Position numbers and translations under genes: made by a program. Under the pieces are notes generated by a model, which did not search any database, was not told the origin of the DNA, and saw nothing but the letters and a program-made list of their open reading frames with translations. From positions 248,001 through 312,000 of the forward strand of contig OY282565.1 of the NCBI GenBank assembly GCA_958296445.1: a DNA stretch of 64,000 nucleotides, written 5' to 3'. Numbering within the stretch: the first letter of the stretch is position 1; each line of letters starts with the position of its first letter. This document shows positions 1-8,340 of this stretch, one piece after another. The stretch is from an uncultured Dehalococcoidia bacterium (GTDB lineage: Bacteria > Chloroflexota > Dehalococcoidia > Lucifugimonadales > UBA3495).

Positions 1-2
1 TT

Positions 3-872
3 GTCAGTAGCCGGGGCGTCCGCGCCTACCACGCCGGAACCTTCGCCGGGCTGATTGTCACCGCCCGCAGCGACACCTCGGCCGGCTGGGCCAAGGGCGG
101 CTCGTGGCGGCTGGACGGCGTAGACGCCCCCGCCCTAGGCCGCGAAGCGGTAGACCGCGCCGTAAGGGGCCGCAACCCGCAGCCCATACCGCCCGGCCAA
201 TACCCGGTAGTGCTGGCCCATTACGCCGTTGACGACATCCTAGAAGCCCTGTCCCTCTACGGAATGGGGGCGCAGGCGGTACAGGAAGGCCGTAGCTGGA
301 TGAACGGACTCCAGGGCGTGCAGGCGATGAGCGAGCCAGTGTCCATCTGGGACGACGGCGCATCCCCCGACGGCTGGCCCCTGCCCTTCGACGCCGAGGG
401 CGTGCCGCGCCGCCGGGTGGAAATCGTCGGCAACGGCGTAGTCAACGTCCCGGTGCATAACACCTACACCGCCGCCCAGGACGGCGCCGCATCCACCGGC
501 CATCAAGCCTACTTCACCGGCCCGCCCATCGCCTCCAACCTGTTTATGCGGCCCGGCGACCGCACGATTGAGCAGCTAGTCGCCGCCACCCGGCGAGGGC
601 TGTACATCACCCGCTTTTTCTACACCCGCCTGTCCCACAACAAGGGCTGCGTAATGACCGGAATGACCCGCGACGGCACCTTTCTAATCGAGGACGGCGA
701 AATCAAGCACCCGGTCAAAGACCTGCGCTTCACCCAATCCTACGTAGACGCCCTGAACGCCGTCGAAGGCATAGGCAACGAAGCCAACCTAGTCCTAAAC
801 GAAGTAGGCTTCGCCACCCGCGTCCCGGCCCTAAAGCTGGGCAACTTCAACTTCACCGGGGCAACGGTGTAG
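3..872 (+). CDS. TldD/PmbA-family protein, C-terminal part (5' end outside window)
   Basis: The frame is open from the window edge, so only about 289 C-terminal residues are present. The segment reading IPPGQYPVVLAHYAVDDIL, followed by a glycine-rich domain and GLYITRFFYTR, matches the C-terminal half of TldD/PmbA proteins. These act as a heterodimer in cytoplasmic peptide processing in enterobacteria. No HExxxH zinc motif is in the visible part, so it is closer to the PmbA/TldE (non-catalytic) side, or the motif lies upstream. An ATG at 210 is internal and unlikely to be the start, because conserved sequence extends upstream of it without a stop. The TAG stop at 870-872 is followed by a repeat-rich gap. 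The family call is from remembered motifs; which of the two subunits it is remains open. Confidence 0.8.
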   Translation, partial: VSSRGVRAYHAGTFAGLIVTARSDTSAGWAKGGSWRLDGVDAPALGREAVDRAVRGRNPQPIPPGQYPVVLAHYAVDDILEALSLYGMGAQAVQEGRSWMNGLQGVQAMSEPVSIWDDGASPDGWPLPFDAEGVPRRRVEIVGNGVVNVPVHNTYTAAQDGAASTGHQAYFTGPPIASNLFMRPGDRTIEQLVAATRRGLYITRFFYTRLSHNKGCVMTGMTRDGTFLIEDGEIKHPVKDLRFTQSYVDALNAVEGIGNEANLVLNEVGFATRVPALKLGNFNFTGATV

Positions 873-932
873 GCCGGATATGTGAGAAAATTGCGAAATT
901 ACTTCCGCTGCCTGTCATTCTGAGCAAATATC

Positions 933-1000
933 TGTCATTCTGAGCAAAGCGAAGAATCCCGCCTTGGGCGGTGAGACCCTTCGCTTTGCTCAGGGTGACA
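933..1000. repeat. Dispersed inverted repeat (TCATTCTGAGCAAAGCGAAG family)
   Basis: The arms TGTCATTCTGAGCAAAGCGA and TCGCTTTGCTCAGGGTGACA flank a short GC-rich centre and would form a long hairpin. A truncated copy of the left arm lies just before it (912-929), and fragments follow up to about 1060 (GAATGACA, GAGTGACA, GGGCGACA). Further copies or fragments occur near 10985, 20890, 48512, 62371, 63374 and 63618. Together with the tract CAATTTTCTTGA, repeated at about 1072-1100, it fills most of the 873-1100 gap. Confidence 0.85.
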
Positions 1001-1100
1001 GGGGATTGCTCGGAATGACAGACAACTTGCTCAGAGTGACAGGGGATTGCTCAGGGCGACAAAGTAGAATTTCGCAATTTTCTTGACGCAATTTTCTTGA

Positions 1101-1154
1101 TATGCTAATGACAAAGGCGCCAGACAAATTGAAGTGGTTGACTATCATCCGTGA
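1101..1154 (+). pseudogene. Remnant of higB toxin 3' end
   Basis: Seventeen codons ending in TGA at 1152-1154 read YANDKGARQIEVVDYHP, 12 bases before the antitoxin start. HigB toxins typically end with an acidic stretch then VEIVDYH, directly upstream of higA, so this looks like the surviving C-terminus of the toxin. The same frame has a stop at 1098-1100, and upstream of it lies only repeat DNA (CAATTTTCTTGA copies). No toxin body or start is present. This is a pattern match over a short peptide; the genetic position makes it more convincing than the length alone. Confidence 0.6.
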
Positions 1155-1166
1155 GGTGGCAGTGCG

Positions 1167-1493
1167 ATGACGGACTCGAAAGAAAGTATAGCAATACACC
1201 CCGGAGAACACCTGGCTGAGATTCTGGACGAGTTGGAAATCAGCCAGTATCGTTTAGCGACGGCGATAGGCGTTTCTCCGCGGCGTATCAACGATATTGT
1301 TCACGGCAACCGCTCTGTTTCAGCGGACACCGCGCTTAGAATCGGCAAGTCGTTGCGAATGACGCCGGACTTCTGGCTGAATCTCCAAAAGCGGTATGAC
1401 CTAGAACGGGCCAGAGATTCGACCGACGTTAGCGGAATCCAACCGCTGGTTCCGGCGTATTCAATCAACCTGCCGGGCGAACCCGGCTGCTAA
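1167..1493 (+). CDS. higA: HigA-family antitoxin, XRE helix-turn-helix
   Basis: This 108-residue protein starts with the typical HigA opening IHPGEHLAEILDELEIS. An XRE-type helix-turn-helix follows at about residues 30-60 (QYRLATAIGVSPRRINDIV), then TPDFWLNLQKRYDLERA. HigA binds and neutralises the ribosome-dependent mRNase HigB and represses the shared operon. A GAGGTGG ribosome site lies about 8 bases before the ATG. Only a 3' scrap of higB is found upstream, so this is an orphan antitoxin that may persist as a repressor or anti-toxin decoy. The 3' end overlaps the convergent hydrolase gene by 4 bases. The last ~20 residues after the family core look unconserved. Confidence 0.9.
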   Translation: MTDSKESIAIHPGEHLAEILDELEISQYRLATAIGVSPRRINDIVHGNRSVSADTALRIGKSLRMTPDFWLNLQKRYDLERARDSTDVSGIQPLVPAYSINLPGEPGC

Positions 1494-2311
1494 CCCCCGT
1501 TGGCCTCCACCGCCGACAGGAACTCAAGCACCCGCCGGGCGTACTTCCCCGGTTCCTCGGCGTGGGGCTTGACCTCGCCCCAGCGGCTGTTGGGAACCAG
1601 ACGATGGGCCATCTCCGCCACCGCCCGGGGGTGTACGTCGTTGCCGCCCGGCATAATCATCGCCGGGACGCCGATGCCCTTCAGCATTTCCTTACTGCTG
1701 CCCAGCGTCGGGAACGGGCCGCCGAAAAGGGCGTAGATGCTGTCCCGCATAACCTGGACAAACTCAGCGGTGTCCATCGCCTCCAGCCCTTTCCGGTAAG
1801 CGGCGTCCGTCTGGGCAATCTCCGGGCTGAAAGGAGCGAAGCGGTCGTCGGCGTCGAAAGCGTCCAGCACCGCCGGGATGCCATCGGCAGCGGCTATTTC
1901 CATACTCTTGAACAGCTTGGAAGTCAAATAGCCGTCGCAGATCACTCCGCCCGCGATGTTGGACGGAAATATGGCCCGCACCCGCTCCGGGCGGCGGTAA
2001 GCGCAGCCAAAGGAAATGGCCGCCCCGAAAGAACCGCCGCCCAGATAGCCCCGCTCAATGCCCAAAGCATCCATCAGCCCGAACACGTCATCGCACACCA
2101 TATCCCACGTCTGCACCACCAGCGGACTGCGCGACTGCCCGCCGAACCGCCGGTCGTACACCACGACCCGGTGTTCCTGGGACAGTGCCTCAACCACCGG
2201 CCCGTAGCTGGCCGCCACCCCCTGCAACCCGCCCGGCGACAGAATAACCGGCGGCCCGCTCCCGGCCTCCTCGTAATAAAGCTCCGCGCCGTTCACTTGC
2301 GCCATAGCCAT
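1490..2311 (-). CDS. Alpha/beta-fold hydrolase
   Basis: This 273-residue single-domain hydrolase resembles the haloperoxidase/esterase-like branch of the alpha/beta fold. It shows the early loop GSGPPVILSPGG (oxyanion region), VVVYDRRFGGQS after strand 4, the nucleophile elbow GGGSFGAA (Ser about residue 94), and an acid loop near IMPGGNDVHP. A late His in KPHAEEPG is a candidate for the triad. AAGGAGG lies 7 bases before the ATG at 2311, which decides the start. The protein should be cytoplasmic, as no signal peptide is seen. The substrate cannot be told from sequence. It is convergent with higA and divergent from the esterase at 2453. Confidence 0.85.
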   Translation of the reverse strand: MAMAQVNGAELYYEEAGSGPPVILSPGGLQGVAASYGPVVEALSQEHRVVVYDRRFGGQSRSPLVVQTWDMVCDDVFGLMDALGIERGYLGGGSFGAAISFGCAYRRPERVRAIFPSNIAGGVICDGYLTSKLFKSMEIAAADGIPAVLDAFDADDRFAPFSPEIAQTDAAYRKGLEAMDTAEFVQVMRDSIYALFGGPFPTLGSSKEMLKGIGVPAMIMPGGNDVHPRAVAEMAHRLVPNSRWGEVKPHAEEPGKYARRVLEFLSAVEANGG

Positions 2312-2452
2312 AACCCAGCCTCCTTACCATCAGGGTATCGGTTGACGCGGATTATAGGCGCACGGAGAACCCCAAGCAAAGGCCGCCCCGCATTCCCGCG
2401 CCTGCTGCTATACTGCCCTACCCCCATCAGCCAGCCGCGATAAGGAAATCCT

Positions 2453-3538
2453 ATGGCCGCCGCGCAATACGCCCAAGCAGTCCTAGACGCCGAGGAAAAA
2501 CTCCTAGAGTTCCTGCAAACCTTCGAGTCCATCCAAGAAAATATGCGCGTAGAGCGGCTGAATGAGTTTCAGGCGCGGCTGCGCCGGGCCGCCCCCGGCG
2601 GGCTGGACAACCTACCCGCTGCCTTAACCCAAGCCGGGCCGACCGAGCCACTGCGCCCCTTTCACGACGCCTTTCTAGCCGGTATCCGCCACTGCGCGAA
2701 TGCCTGCCAAGCCTTTCTCAGCGCCGACGAAACCGGCTACCCCCTAGCCGCCCTAGACATCCGCCGCGCGTTGTGCCGCGGGCTGGCCCTGCTGTACGGC
2801 GTCCGCTCCCGCACCCCGGCGCTCGCGGCCTACTGGCTGCTGCCCGAAGCGATGGCAAACCTCGACGCCCTAGAAAAGCCCGCGCCCGACGCCGACGCTC
2901 CCGTAGGAATCATCCACCGCCGGCGCACCCATGGCTATTCCCTGTACGTGCCGGAAAACTACACCCCAAGCCGTAGCTGGCCGCTGGTAATCGCCCTGCA
3001 CGGGGCCTATGGGCGCGGCGACCACTACATCTGGTCATGGCTGCGCCCCGCCAAAAGCCGCGGCTGCCTAGTGCTGGCCCCCAAGTCCCGCGACGTAACC
3101 TGGTCGGTGCTACAACCCGAGCGCGACGCCGCGCCGGTAGCCGGTATGCTGGAGCAAGTAAGCGGCCAGTACGCCGTAGACCGCCGCCGGGTATACCTTT
3201 CCGGCTTGTCCGACGGCGGCACCTTCACCTACCTGCTAGGGCTATCCCGCCCGGAGCTGTTCGCCGGCATCGCCCCCATAGCCGCCGACTTCAACGCTAT
3301 GCTCGACCCCATCCTGCGCCGCAAACAAGGCCAAAACCTGCCCATCTGCATCGTCCACGGCGCCCATGACCACATCTTTCCCGTTGACCCCATACGCAAG
3401 GGCCACGCCCTGCTAAACCGCCTCGGCTACAACGCCCGCTACGAGGAACTGCCCGATTGGGGCCACGCCCACTCCTCCGGCATCAACCAGCGGCTGCTAA
3501 TGCCCTGGTTCGAGAGCCTAAGCCGTGAAACCCAATAA
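2453..3538 (+). CDS. Esterase/PHB-depolymerase-like hydrolase with extra N-terminal domain
   Basis: This 361-residue protein has two parts. Residues 1-155 are a helical, Leu/Ala-rich region I do not recognise. From about 160 there is an alpha/beta hydrolase starting YSLYVPENYTPSRSWPLVIALHGAYG, whose HGAYG forms the oxyanion loop. The nucleophile is in GLSDGGTF, the acid is probably the Asp of HGAHDHIFP, and the His is in DWGHAHSSG. This layout matches the feruloyl esterase/PHB depolymerase/phospholipase-carboxylesterase group. It has no signal peptide, so the substrate should be intracellular. AAGGAAA before the ATG supports the start. It lies head-to-tail with the alcohol dehydrogenase 79 bases downstream. 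Function beyond esterase-type hydrolysis is not determined. Confidence 0.8.
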   Translation: MAAAQYAQAVLDAEEKLLEFLQTFESIQENMRVERLNEFQARLRRAAPGGLDNLPAALTQAGPTEPLRPFHDAFLAGIRHCANACQAFLSADETGYPLAALDIRRALCRGLALLYGVRSRTPALAAYWLLPEAMANLDALEKPAPDADAPVGIIHRRRTHGYSLYVPENYTPSRSWPLVIALHGAYGRGDHYIWSWLRPAKSRGCLVLAPKSRDVTWSVLQPERDAAPVAGMLEQVSGQYAVDRRRVYLSGLSDGGTFTYLLGLSRPELFAGIAPIAADFNAMLDPILRRKQGQNLPICIVHGAHDHIFPVDPIRKGHALLNRLGYNARYEELPDWGHAHSSGINQRLLMPWFESLSRETQ

Positions 3539-3617
3539 CCCCATAGCGCCATTGCGTCGCCGCCCCGGATAAATTAAATTTGGAGCAGACCCCAAAGTAA
3601 TTGAGACAGGTGAAAAT

Positions 3618-4697
3618 ATGAAAGCCGCAGTCTTGCGAGAAGTGAACCGCCCCCTAGAAATCGAGGCCGTAGACATCGCCGCCCCCGGCCCCCGCGAGGT
3701 GCTGGTTCGCACCGGGGCCACCGGCGTTTGCCACAGCGACCTGCACTTCGTCGAGGGGCTGTACTCGACGCCCATGCCCGTCATCCTAGGCCACGAGGCC
3801 GCCGGAACCATCGAGGCCGTCGGCGAGCTGGTGGACTACGTCAAACCCGGCGACCGGGTAATCACCTGCCTGTCGGTGTTCTGCGGAACCTGCGAGCGTT
3901 GCACCGAAGGCCGCACCGTGCTTTGCTCCCGGGCCGGCCTCACCCGCGGCCCCGGCGACGTCCCCCGCCTCAGCCAGAGCGGGCAGGAAGTCGCCCAGTT
4001 CGCCAACCTGTCGTCCTTCGCCGAGCAGATGCTAATCCACGAAAACGCCGTAGTCAAAATCGAGCGCAACGTCCCCTTTGAGCAGTTGGCCCTCATCGGC
4101 TGCGGCGCCACCACCGGCCTAGGCGCCGCCCTCAACACCGCCGCCGTCCGCCCCGGCAGCACCGTCGCCGTCATCGGCTGCGGCGGCGTCGGCCTCAACG
4201 CCATCCAGGGCGCCGCCCTCGCCGGCGCCCTCCGCGTCATCGCCATTGACGCCGTAGAAACCAAGCTAACCCTAGCCCAAGAATTCGGCGCCACCGAAGT
4301 CATAGACGCCTCCGGCGGCGACGTAGTAAGCAAGGTGCGCGACATCACCAACGGCGGCGTAGACTACTCCTTCGAGGCCATCGGCAAAAAAGAAACCGCC
4401 GAGCAGGCGTTCCATATGCTCCGCCCCGGCGGCACCGCCACCATCATAGGAATGATACCCCAAGGCACCAAAATCGAACTCGACGGCCCATCCTTCCTAC
4501 GCGAGCGCCGCATCCAGGGCAGCAGCATGGGCAGCAACCACTTCCGCACCGATATGCCCCAATACGTCGAGTTCTACCTCCAAGGCCGCCTAAAGCTCGA
4601 CGAGCTGGTAACCCGCCGCCTAAACCTAGACCAAGTCAACGACGCCTTCGAGTATATGCGCGAAGGCAGCGTAGCCCGCAGCGTGATAACCTTCTAG
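3618..4697 (+). CDS. Zinc-dependent alcohol dehydrogenase (MDR superfamily)
   Basis: This full-length medium-chain dehydrogenase has 359 residues. Catalytic zinc ligands are Cys38 (GVCHSD) and His59-Glu60 (GHEAAG). The structural zinc site is CxxCxxCx7C at Cys89, 92, 95 and 103. The nucleotide fold carries GCGGVGLNAIQG near 175. The layout is that of class III-like or NDMA/aryl alcohol dehydrogenases, which oxidise alcohols or aldehyde adducts with NAD(P). AGGTG lies 7 bases before the ATG. The gene is followed by about 600 bases of GC-rich repeat. It may act with the esterase upstream on an ester-derived alcohol, but that link is inference only. Confidence 0.92.
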   Translation: MKAAVLREVNRPLEIEAVDIAAPGPREVLVRTGATGVCHSDLHFVEGLYSTPMPVILGHEAAGTIEAVGELVDYVKPGDRVITCLSVFCGTCERCTEGRTVLCSRAGLTRGPGDVPRLSQSGQEVAQFANLSSFAEQMLIHENAVVKIERNVPFEQLALIGCGATTGLGAALNTAAVRPGSTVAVIGCGGVGLNAIQGAALAGALRVIAIDAVETKLTLAQEFGATEVIDASGGDVVSKVRDITNGGVDYSFEAIGKKETAEQAFHMLRPGGTATIIGMIPQGTKIELDGPSFLRERRIQGSSMGSNHFRTDMPQYVEFYLQGRLKLDELVTRRLNLDQVNDAFEYMREGSVARSVITF

Positions 4698-4705
4698 CAA
4701 ACCGC

Positions 4706-5290
4706 CCGTAACGTAGGGGCGCCCCTTGTGGGCGCCCACCCCGCCGGGGACGGCCCGCCCCGCCCGGTATGCCGGGGCGCCGCCACCGCCGCGCCCGCCC
4801 GTAACTTAGGGGCGCCCCTCGTGGGCGCCCACCCCGCCGGGGACGCCCGCCCTGCCCGGTATACCCGCCCCGCCCGGTATGCCGGGCCGCCACCATCGCC
4901 GCCGCCCGCCCGTAACGTAGGGGCGCCCCTTGTGGGCGCCCACCCCGCCGGGGACGCCCGCCCCGCCCGGTATGCCGGGCCGCCGCCACCGCCGCCGCCC
5001 GCCCGTAACGTAGGGGCGCCCCTTGTGGGCGCCCACCCCGCCGGGGATGCCCACCCCGCCGGGGATGCCCACCCCGCCGGGGATGCCCACCCCGCCGGGG
5101 ATGCCCACCCCGCCGGGGATGCCCGCCCGGTATGCCGGGCCGCCATCATCGCCGCCGCCCGCCCGTAACGTAGGGGCGCCCCTTGTGGGCGCCCACCCCG
5201 CCGGGGGCGCCCACCCCGCCGGGGACGCCCGCCCCGCCCGGTATGCCGGGACGCCGCCAACGCCGCCACCCCATCCGCCCGCAAAGGCCC
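4706..5290. repeat. GC-rich minisatellite array with nested 18-bp tandem
   Basis: Five units of about 90-110 bases begin with CCCGTAACGTAGGGGCGCCC (near 4704, 4798, 4910, 5004 and 5162). Each contains GTGGGCGCCCACCCCGCCGG and usually ends in CGCCCGGTATGCCGGG. Inside the fourth unit, GGGATGCCCACCCCGCCG repeats at an 18-base period from 5043 to about 5126 (five starts). GGGCGCCCCTTGTGGGCGCCC can fold on itself. Long open frames cross the array on both strands because the composition lacks stops, not because it codes. It fills the gap between the dehydrogenase and the methyltransferase. Confidence 0.9.
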
Positions 5291-5295
5291 TAACA

Positions 5296-8178
5296 ATGAC
5301 CACAATCTACGAACCCGTAGCCACCACCGACCTAGCCCGCATCCTGCAAGGGATGGCCGGGCCAGCCGCTGTCACGCCGGAGCCGACCGACGTTTTCCCC
5401 CGCGGCAAACGCCCCGACCTCCTCATTACCGCCCCCGGCCGCAGCCCGGTGGTAATCGAAGCCCGCCGGATTCCCGCCCCCGACCTAGAGCAGGACGCCA
5501 TAGACCGTTTCGGTTTGGACGCCGTGATTCACGGGCGCGAACTGGAAACGGTTATCGCCCTGCGCTACCCCGCCGCCCTGACCGCCCTCAACGCCCACAC
5601 CCCACTGGAGTACGCCGCCTTCACCCGCAACCCCGGCGGCGGCGTAACCCGCTTCCCCGAATCCGGCTGGCTCACCGGCCAGGCCGCCGACCTAGCCGAC
5701 CTGATCCGCCTAGTATCCGTCCCCCAAAACGCCGTAGACCTAGCCGCCAACGCCCTGCAAGATGGCATCAACGTAGCCGCCGAAATACTGGACGAACTCG
5801 ACACCCTGCGCCCCGGCGTCCCCCGCCAGATAGCCGAACTCCTAGGAATGGACAACGTGCCGCAGACCCGCCGCATGGCCTGCGCCATCATCGCCAACGC
5901 CCTTGTCTTTCACGAGCGCATCGCCGGTATGCACCCCGGCATCAGCAACCTTCGCGCCGTCTGCGGCCCCGACGTACCCGACCCCCAAGACCAAACCCTT
6001 ACCGCTTGGGCCGCCATCCTCGCAATCAACTACTGGCCCATATTCGCCATCGGCAAAGACATCCTAGAGCAGTTGCCCGCCGATACCGCCCTGCGCCTGT
6101 TGCGGCGCCTGCGCGAAACCGCCGGCCAAGTCAACGGCGCCGGTGTCAGCAACGCCCACGACCTAACCGGCCGCGTGTTCCAGCGCCTCATTTCCGACCG
6201 CAAATATCTGGCGACTTTCTACACCCTGCCCCCATCCGCCGCCCTGCTGGCCCGCCTCGCCGTGGCGAAAATGGACGGCATAAACTGGAGCGACGCCCAC
6301 GCCATCGCCAAACTCCGCGTAGCCGACTTCGCCTGCGGCACCGGCGCCCTGCTCTCCGCCGTCTACGAACAAATCGCCGCCCGCCACGAACAAGCCGGCG
6401 GCGACGCCGCTACCATTCACCCCGCTATGATGGAAGAAGTCCTCTACGGCTGCGACGTTATGCCCTCCGCCATCCACATCACCGGCTCCACCCTCTCCGG
6501 CATCCAGCCCGAAGCCGGTTTCAACCAGTCCCGCCTCTACACTATGCCCTACGGACGCCAAGACGACGGCAGCGTCAAAATCGGCTCCCTAGAACTGCTC
6601 CAGTCATCGTCGGTTATGACCCTGTTCAACACCAGCGACCCGGCCCTACGCACCGGCAGCATCGGCGAGGAAACCGCCGCCCAAGTCAACGTTGATGTAC
6701 AGGATCTCAGCTTTGACCTAGTGATAATGAATCCGCCCTTTACCAGCAACACCAAGCATTATGACTCCGACGATGGGGTTGTGAACGCCGCCTTTGCCGC
6801 TTTCGACTCTACCGAAAGCGACCAAGATGATATGGCCGCCCGGATGAAGCTAATGACGGCGAAAACCTGCTACCACGGACACGCCGGGCAGGCTTCCGCC
6901 TTTACTGCTCTGGCCGACCGGAAAGTTCGGGGCGGCGGAGTCGTGGCCTTTGTGTTGCCTTTCACCGCCATTAACGGGCCGTCTTGGGCCAAGTTCCGTA
7001 AGCTGATTGCCGCCCAGTATACGGACATATCCATAATAAGCATCTCCGCCAATGGCAAAGATATGTCCTTTTCGTCGGATACCGGAATGGCGGAATGTCT
7101 GGTAATTGCCCGCAGAATTTCCACGGGTGAAAAGCCGGACTCCCGCGCCAATTTCGTGTCGCTGGTAGAACGGCCCGCAGGTTTCGCCGCCGCTTCGGAA
7201 ATTGCCAAAGCAATCCTGAACATCACAGAGATACGGCGTCTAGAGGATGGGCCTTATGGCGGTTCTGCTATCCGTATCGGCGAATCCGACATTGGAGAGG
7301 TGTTGAGCGCCCCCCTTGACGACTACAAAAGCGGATGGGGCGCGGGCCGCATATCCGACGTTGCATTAGCGCAAACCGCCTATTCTCTATCCGCCGGGAA
7401 ACTCTGGTTGCCGACGCAAGCGCAAGCGGTTGAAATTCCGATAGCGCATCTGAATCAGGTCGGAAAACGGGGATTGGATTCACAACTATTCATCAGCGCG
7501 GCGCACAAAGGCCCTTTTACAAAAGCGGCACCATCGCCAGTAGCGACTTATCCCACCCTATGGAACCATAATGCTAAAAAAGAAACGCGAATGATTTGTG
7601 AACCTGATTTCCAATTGCGCGTAAATATAGGAATGGAGAGCAAGGCTGCCGAGCTTTGGGAAACCGCAAGTCGTGTCCATTACAGTCGAGGATTTCGTTT
7701 CACTTCACAACCTATCGCGGTTGCATTTACAGAAAAGGAATCAATTGGGGGAGAAGCCTGGCCTAACGTCAACTTTTCTGACAAACGCTTTGACTACGCA
7801 ATGTTAATATGGGGCAACAGTACGTTAGGGTTGCTATCCTACTGGTGGCACTCAAGTCGGCAGCAGGCTGGTCGGGGGAGAACAACATTCAAGGCTTTAG
7901 GCAGCCTGCCCATACTAGACTTCCGCGCCCTGAGCGACGCGCAACTAACCACCGCCGAAGCCATCTTTAACGAATTCCGCGACCTAGAGCTACAACCCGC
8001 CTACCTAGCCGACGCCGACCCCAACCGCGCCCTACTAGACCAACGTGTAATCCGCCAACTGCTAAACCTCCCCCAACCTACATACCAAGCCACCCGCCGC
8101 CTAGCCGCCAAATGGTGCGCCGAACCCTCCGTCCACGGCAACAAACGCCGCCCCCCAACCGCGAGGTATGCGGAATAG
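5296..8178 (+). CDS. Adenine-specific DNA methyltransferase, type IIG-like, with N-terminal nuclease-like segment
   Basis: This 960-residue protein resembles single-chain restriction-methylases. An open frame extends back to 5023 through the minisatellite, but the ATG at 5296 gives a length matching its 961-aa paralogue at 50891-53776. Residues 40-57 (PD, then VVIEARR) fit a PD-(D/E)xK core with Arg in the Lys place. FYTLPPSAALLA (about 306-318) and ADFACGTGAL (343-352) are motifs X and I for AdoMet. NPPF (479-482) is the intact catalytic motif. A target-recognition-like region with RFTSQPIAVAFTEKE lies near 815-850. It should methylate adenine in a specific site; cleavage is uncertain. No separate restriction or helicase subunit is adjacent. 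The stretch 6700-7900 has lower GC and different codon use than the ends, suggesting exchange of the specificity region. Confidence 0.85.
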   Translation: MTTIYEPVATTDLARILQGMAGPAAVTPEPTDVFPRGKRPDLLITAPGRSPVVIEARRIPAPDLEQDAIDRFGLDAVIHGRELETVIALRYPAALTALNAHTPLEYAAFTRNPGGGVTRFPESGWLTGQAADLADLIRLVSVPQNAVDLAANALQDGINVAAEILDELDTLRPGVPRQIAELLGMDNVPQTRRMACAIIANALVFHERIAGMHPGISNLRAVCGPDVPDPQDQTLTAWAAILAINYWPIFAIGKDILEQLPADTALRLLRRLRETAGQVNGAGVSNAHDLTGRVFQRLISDRKYLATFYTLPPSAALLARLAVAKMDGINWSDAHAIAKLRVADFACGTGALLSAVYEQIAARHEQAGGDAATIHPAMMEEVLYGCDVMPSAIHITGSTLSGIQPEAGFNQSRLYTMPYGRQDDGSVKIGSLELLQSSSVMTLFNTSDPALRTGSIGEETAAQVNVDVQDLSFDLVIMNPPFTSNTKHYDSDDGVVNAAFAAFDSTESDQDDMAARMKLMTAKTCYHGHAGQASAFTALADRKVRGGGVVAFVLPFTAINGPSWAKFRKLIAAQYTDISIISISANGKDMSFSSDTGMAECLVIARRISTGEKPDSRANFVSLVERPAGFAAASEIAKAILNITEIRRLEDGPYGGSAIRIGESDIGEVLSAPLDDYKSGWGAGRISDVALAQTAYSLSAGKLWLPTQAQAVEIPIAHLNQVGKRGLDSQLFISAAHKGPFTKAAPSPVATYPTLWNHNAKKETRMICEPDFQLRVNIGMESKAAELWETASRVHYSRGFRFTSQPIAVAFTEKESIGGEAWPNVNFSDKRFDYAMLIWGNSTLGLLSYWWHSSRQQAGRGRTTFKALGSLPILDFRALSDAQLTTAEAIFNEFRDLELQPAYLADADPNRALLDQRVIRQLLNLPQPTYQATRRLAAKWCAEPSVHGNKRRPPTARYAE

Positions 8179-8236
8179 CCGGGGCCGCCCTCAAAGGGTT
8201 GACAATGGCCGCACTTATTGCTAAGTTAAGTTCGTA

Positions 8237-8301
8237 ATCCGCGGAGTGGTTGGATAAGTCGTCGCGTTTTACGGGATAGATGCCAGACATAGCCGCGGAT
8301 T
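8237..8301. repeat. Structured 66-bp repeat, copy 1
   Basis: Begins AATCCGCGGAGTGG and ends CATAGCCGCGGATT, so the ends form a 9-bp inverted repeat. An inner stem is TTGG with CCAGAC, where copy 2 has CCGG with CCGGAC, so both sides changed together. It lies between the methyltransferase and the AT-rich membrane gene. Confidence 0.75.
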
Positions 8302-8340
8302 AGCTATCTCAACCTAGATGGAAGGTTATACGATCAGCTT

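Noticed and set aside
1083..1111. Sigma70 promoter for higA (TTGACG with TAATGA)
   Set aside because: The -10 match is weak and the TTGACG lies inside a duplicated CAATTTTCTTGA repeat tract, so support is too thin.
5043..5126. CRISPR-like short tandem repeats
   Set aside because: The 18-bp units follow each other with no unique spacers, and no cas genes are present.
5023..5295. Extension of the methyltransferase N-terminus through the minisatellite
   Set aside because: The translated segment is only repeat-derived Pro/Gly/Thr sequence, and the ATG at 5296 gives the same length as the paralogue.
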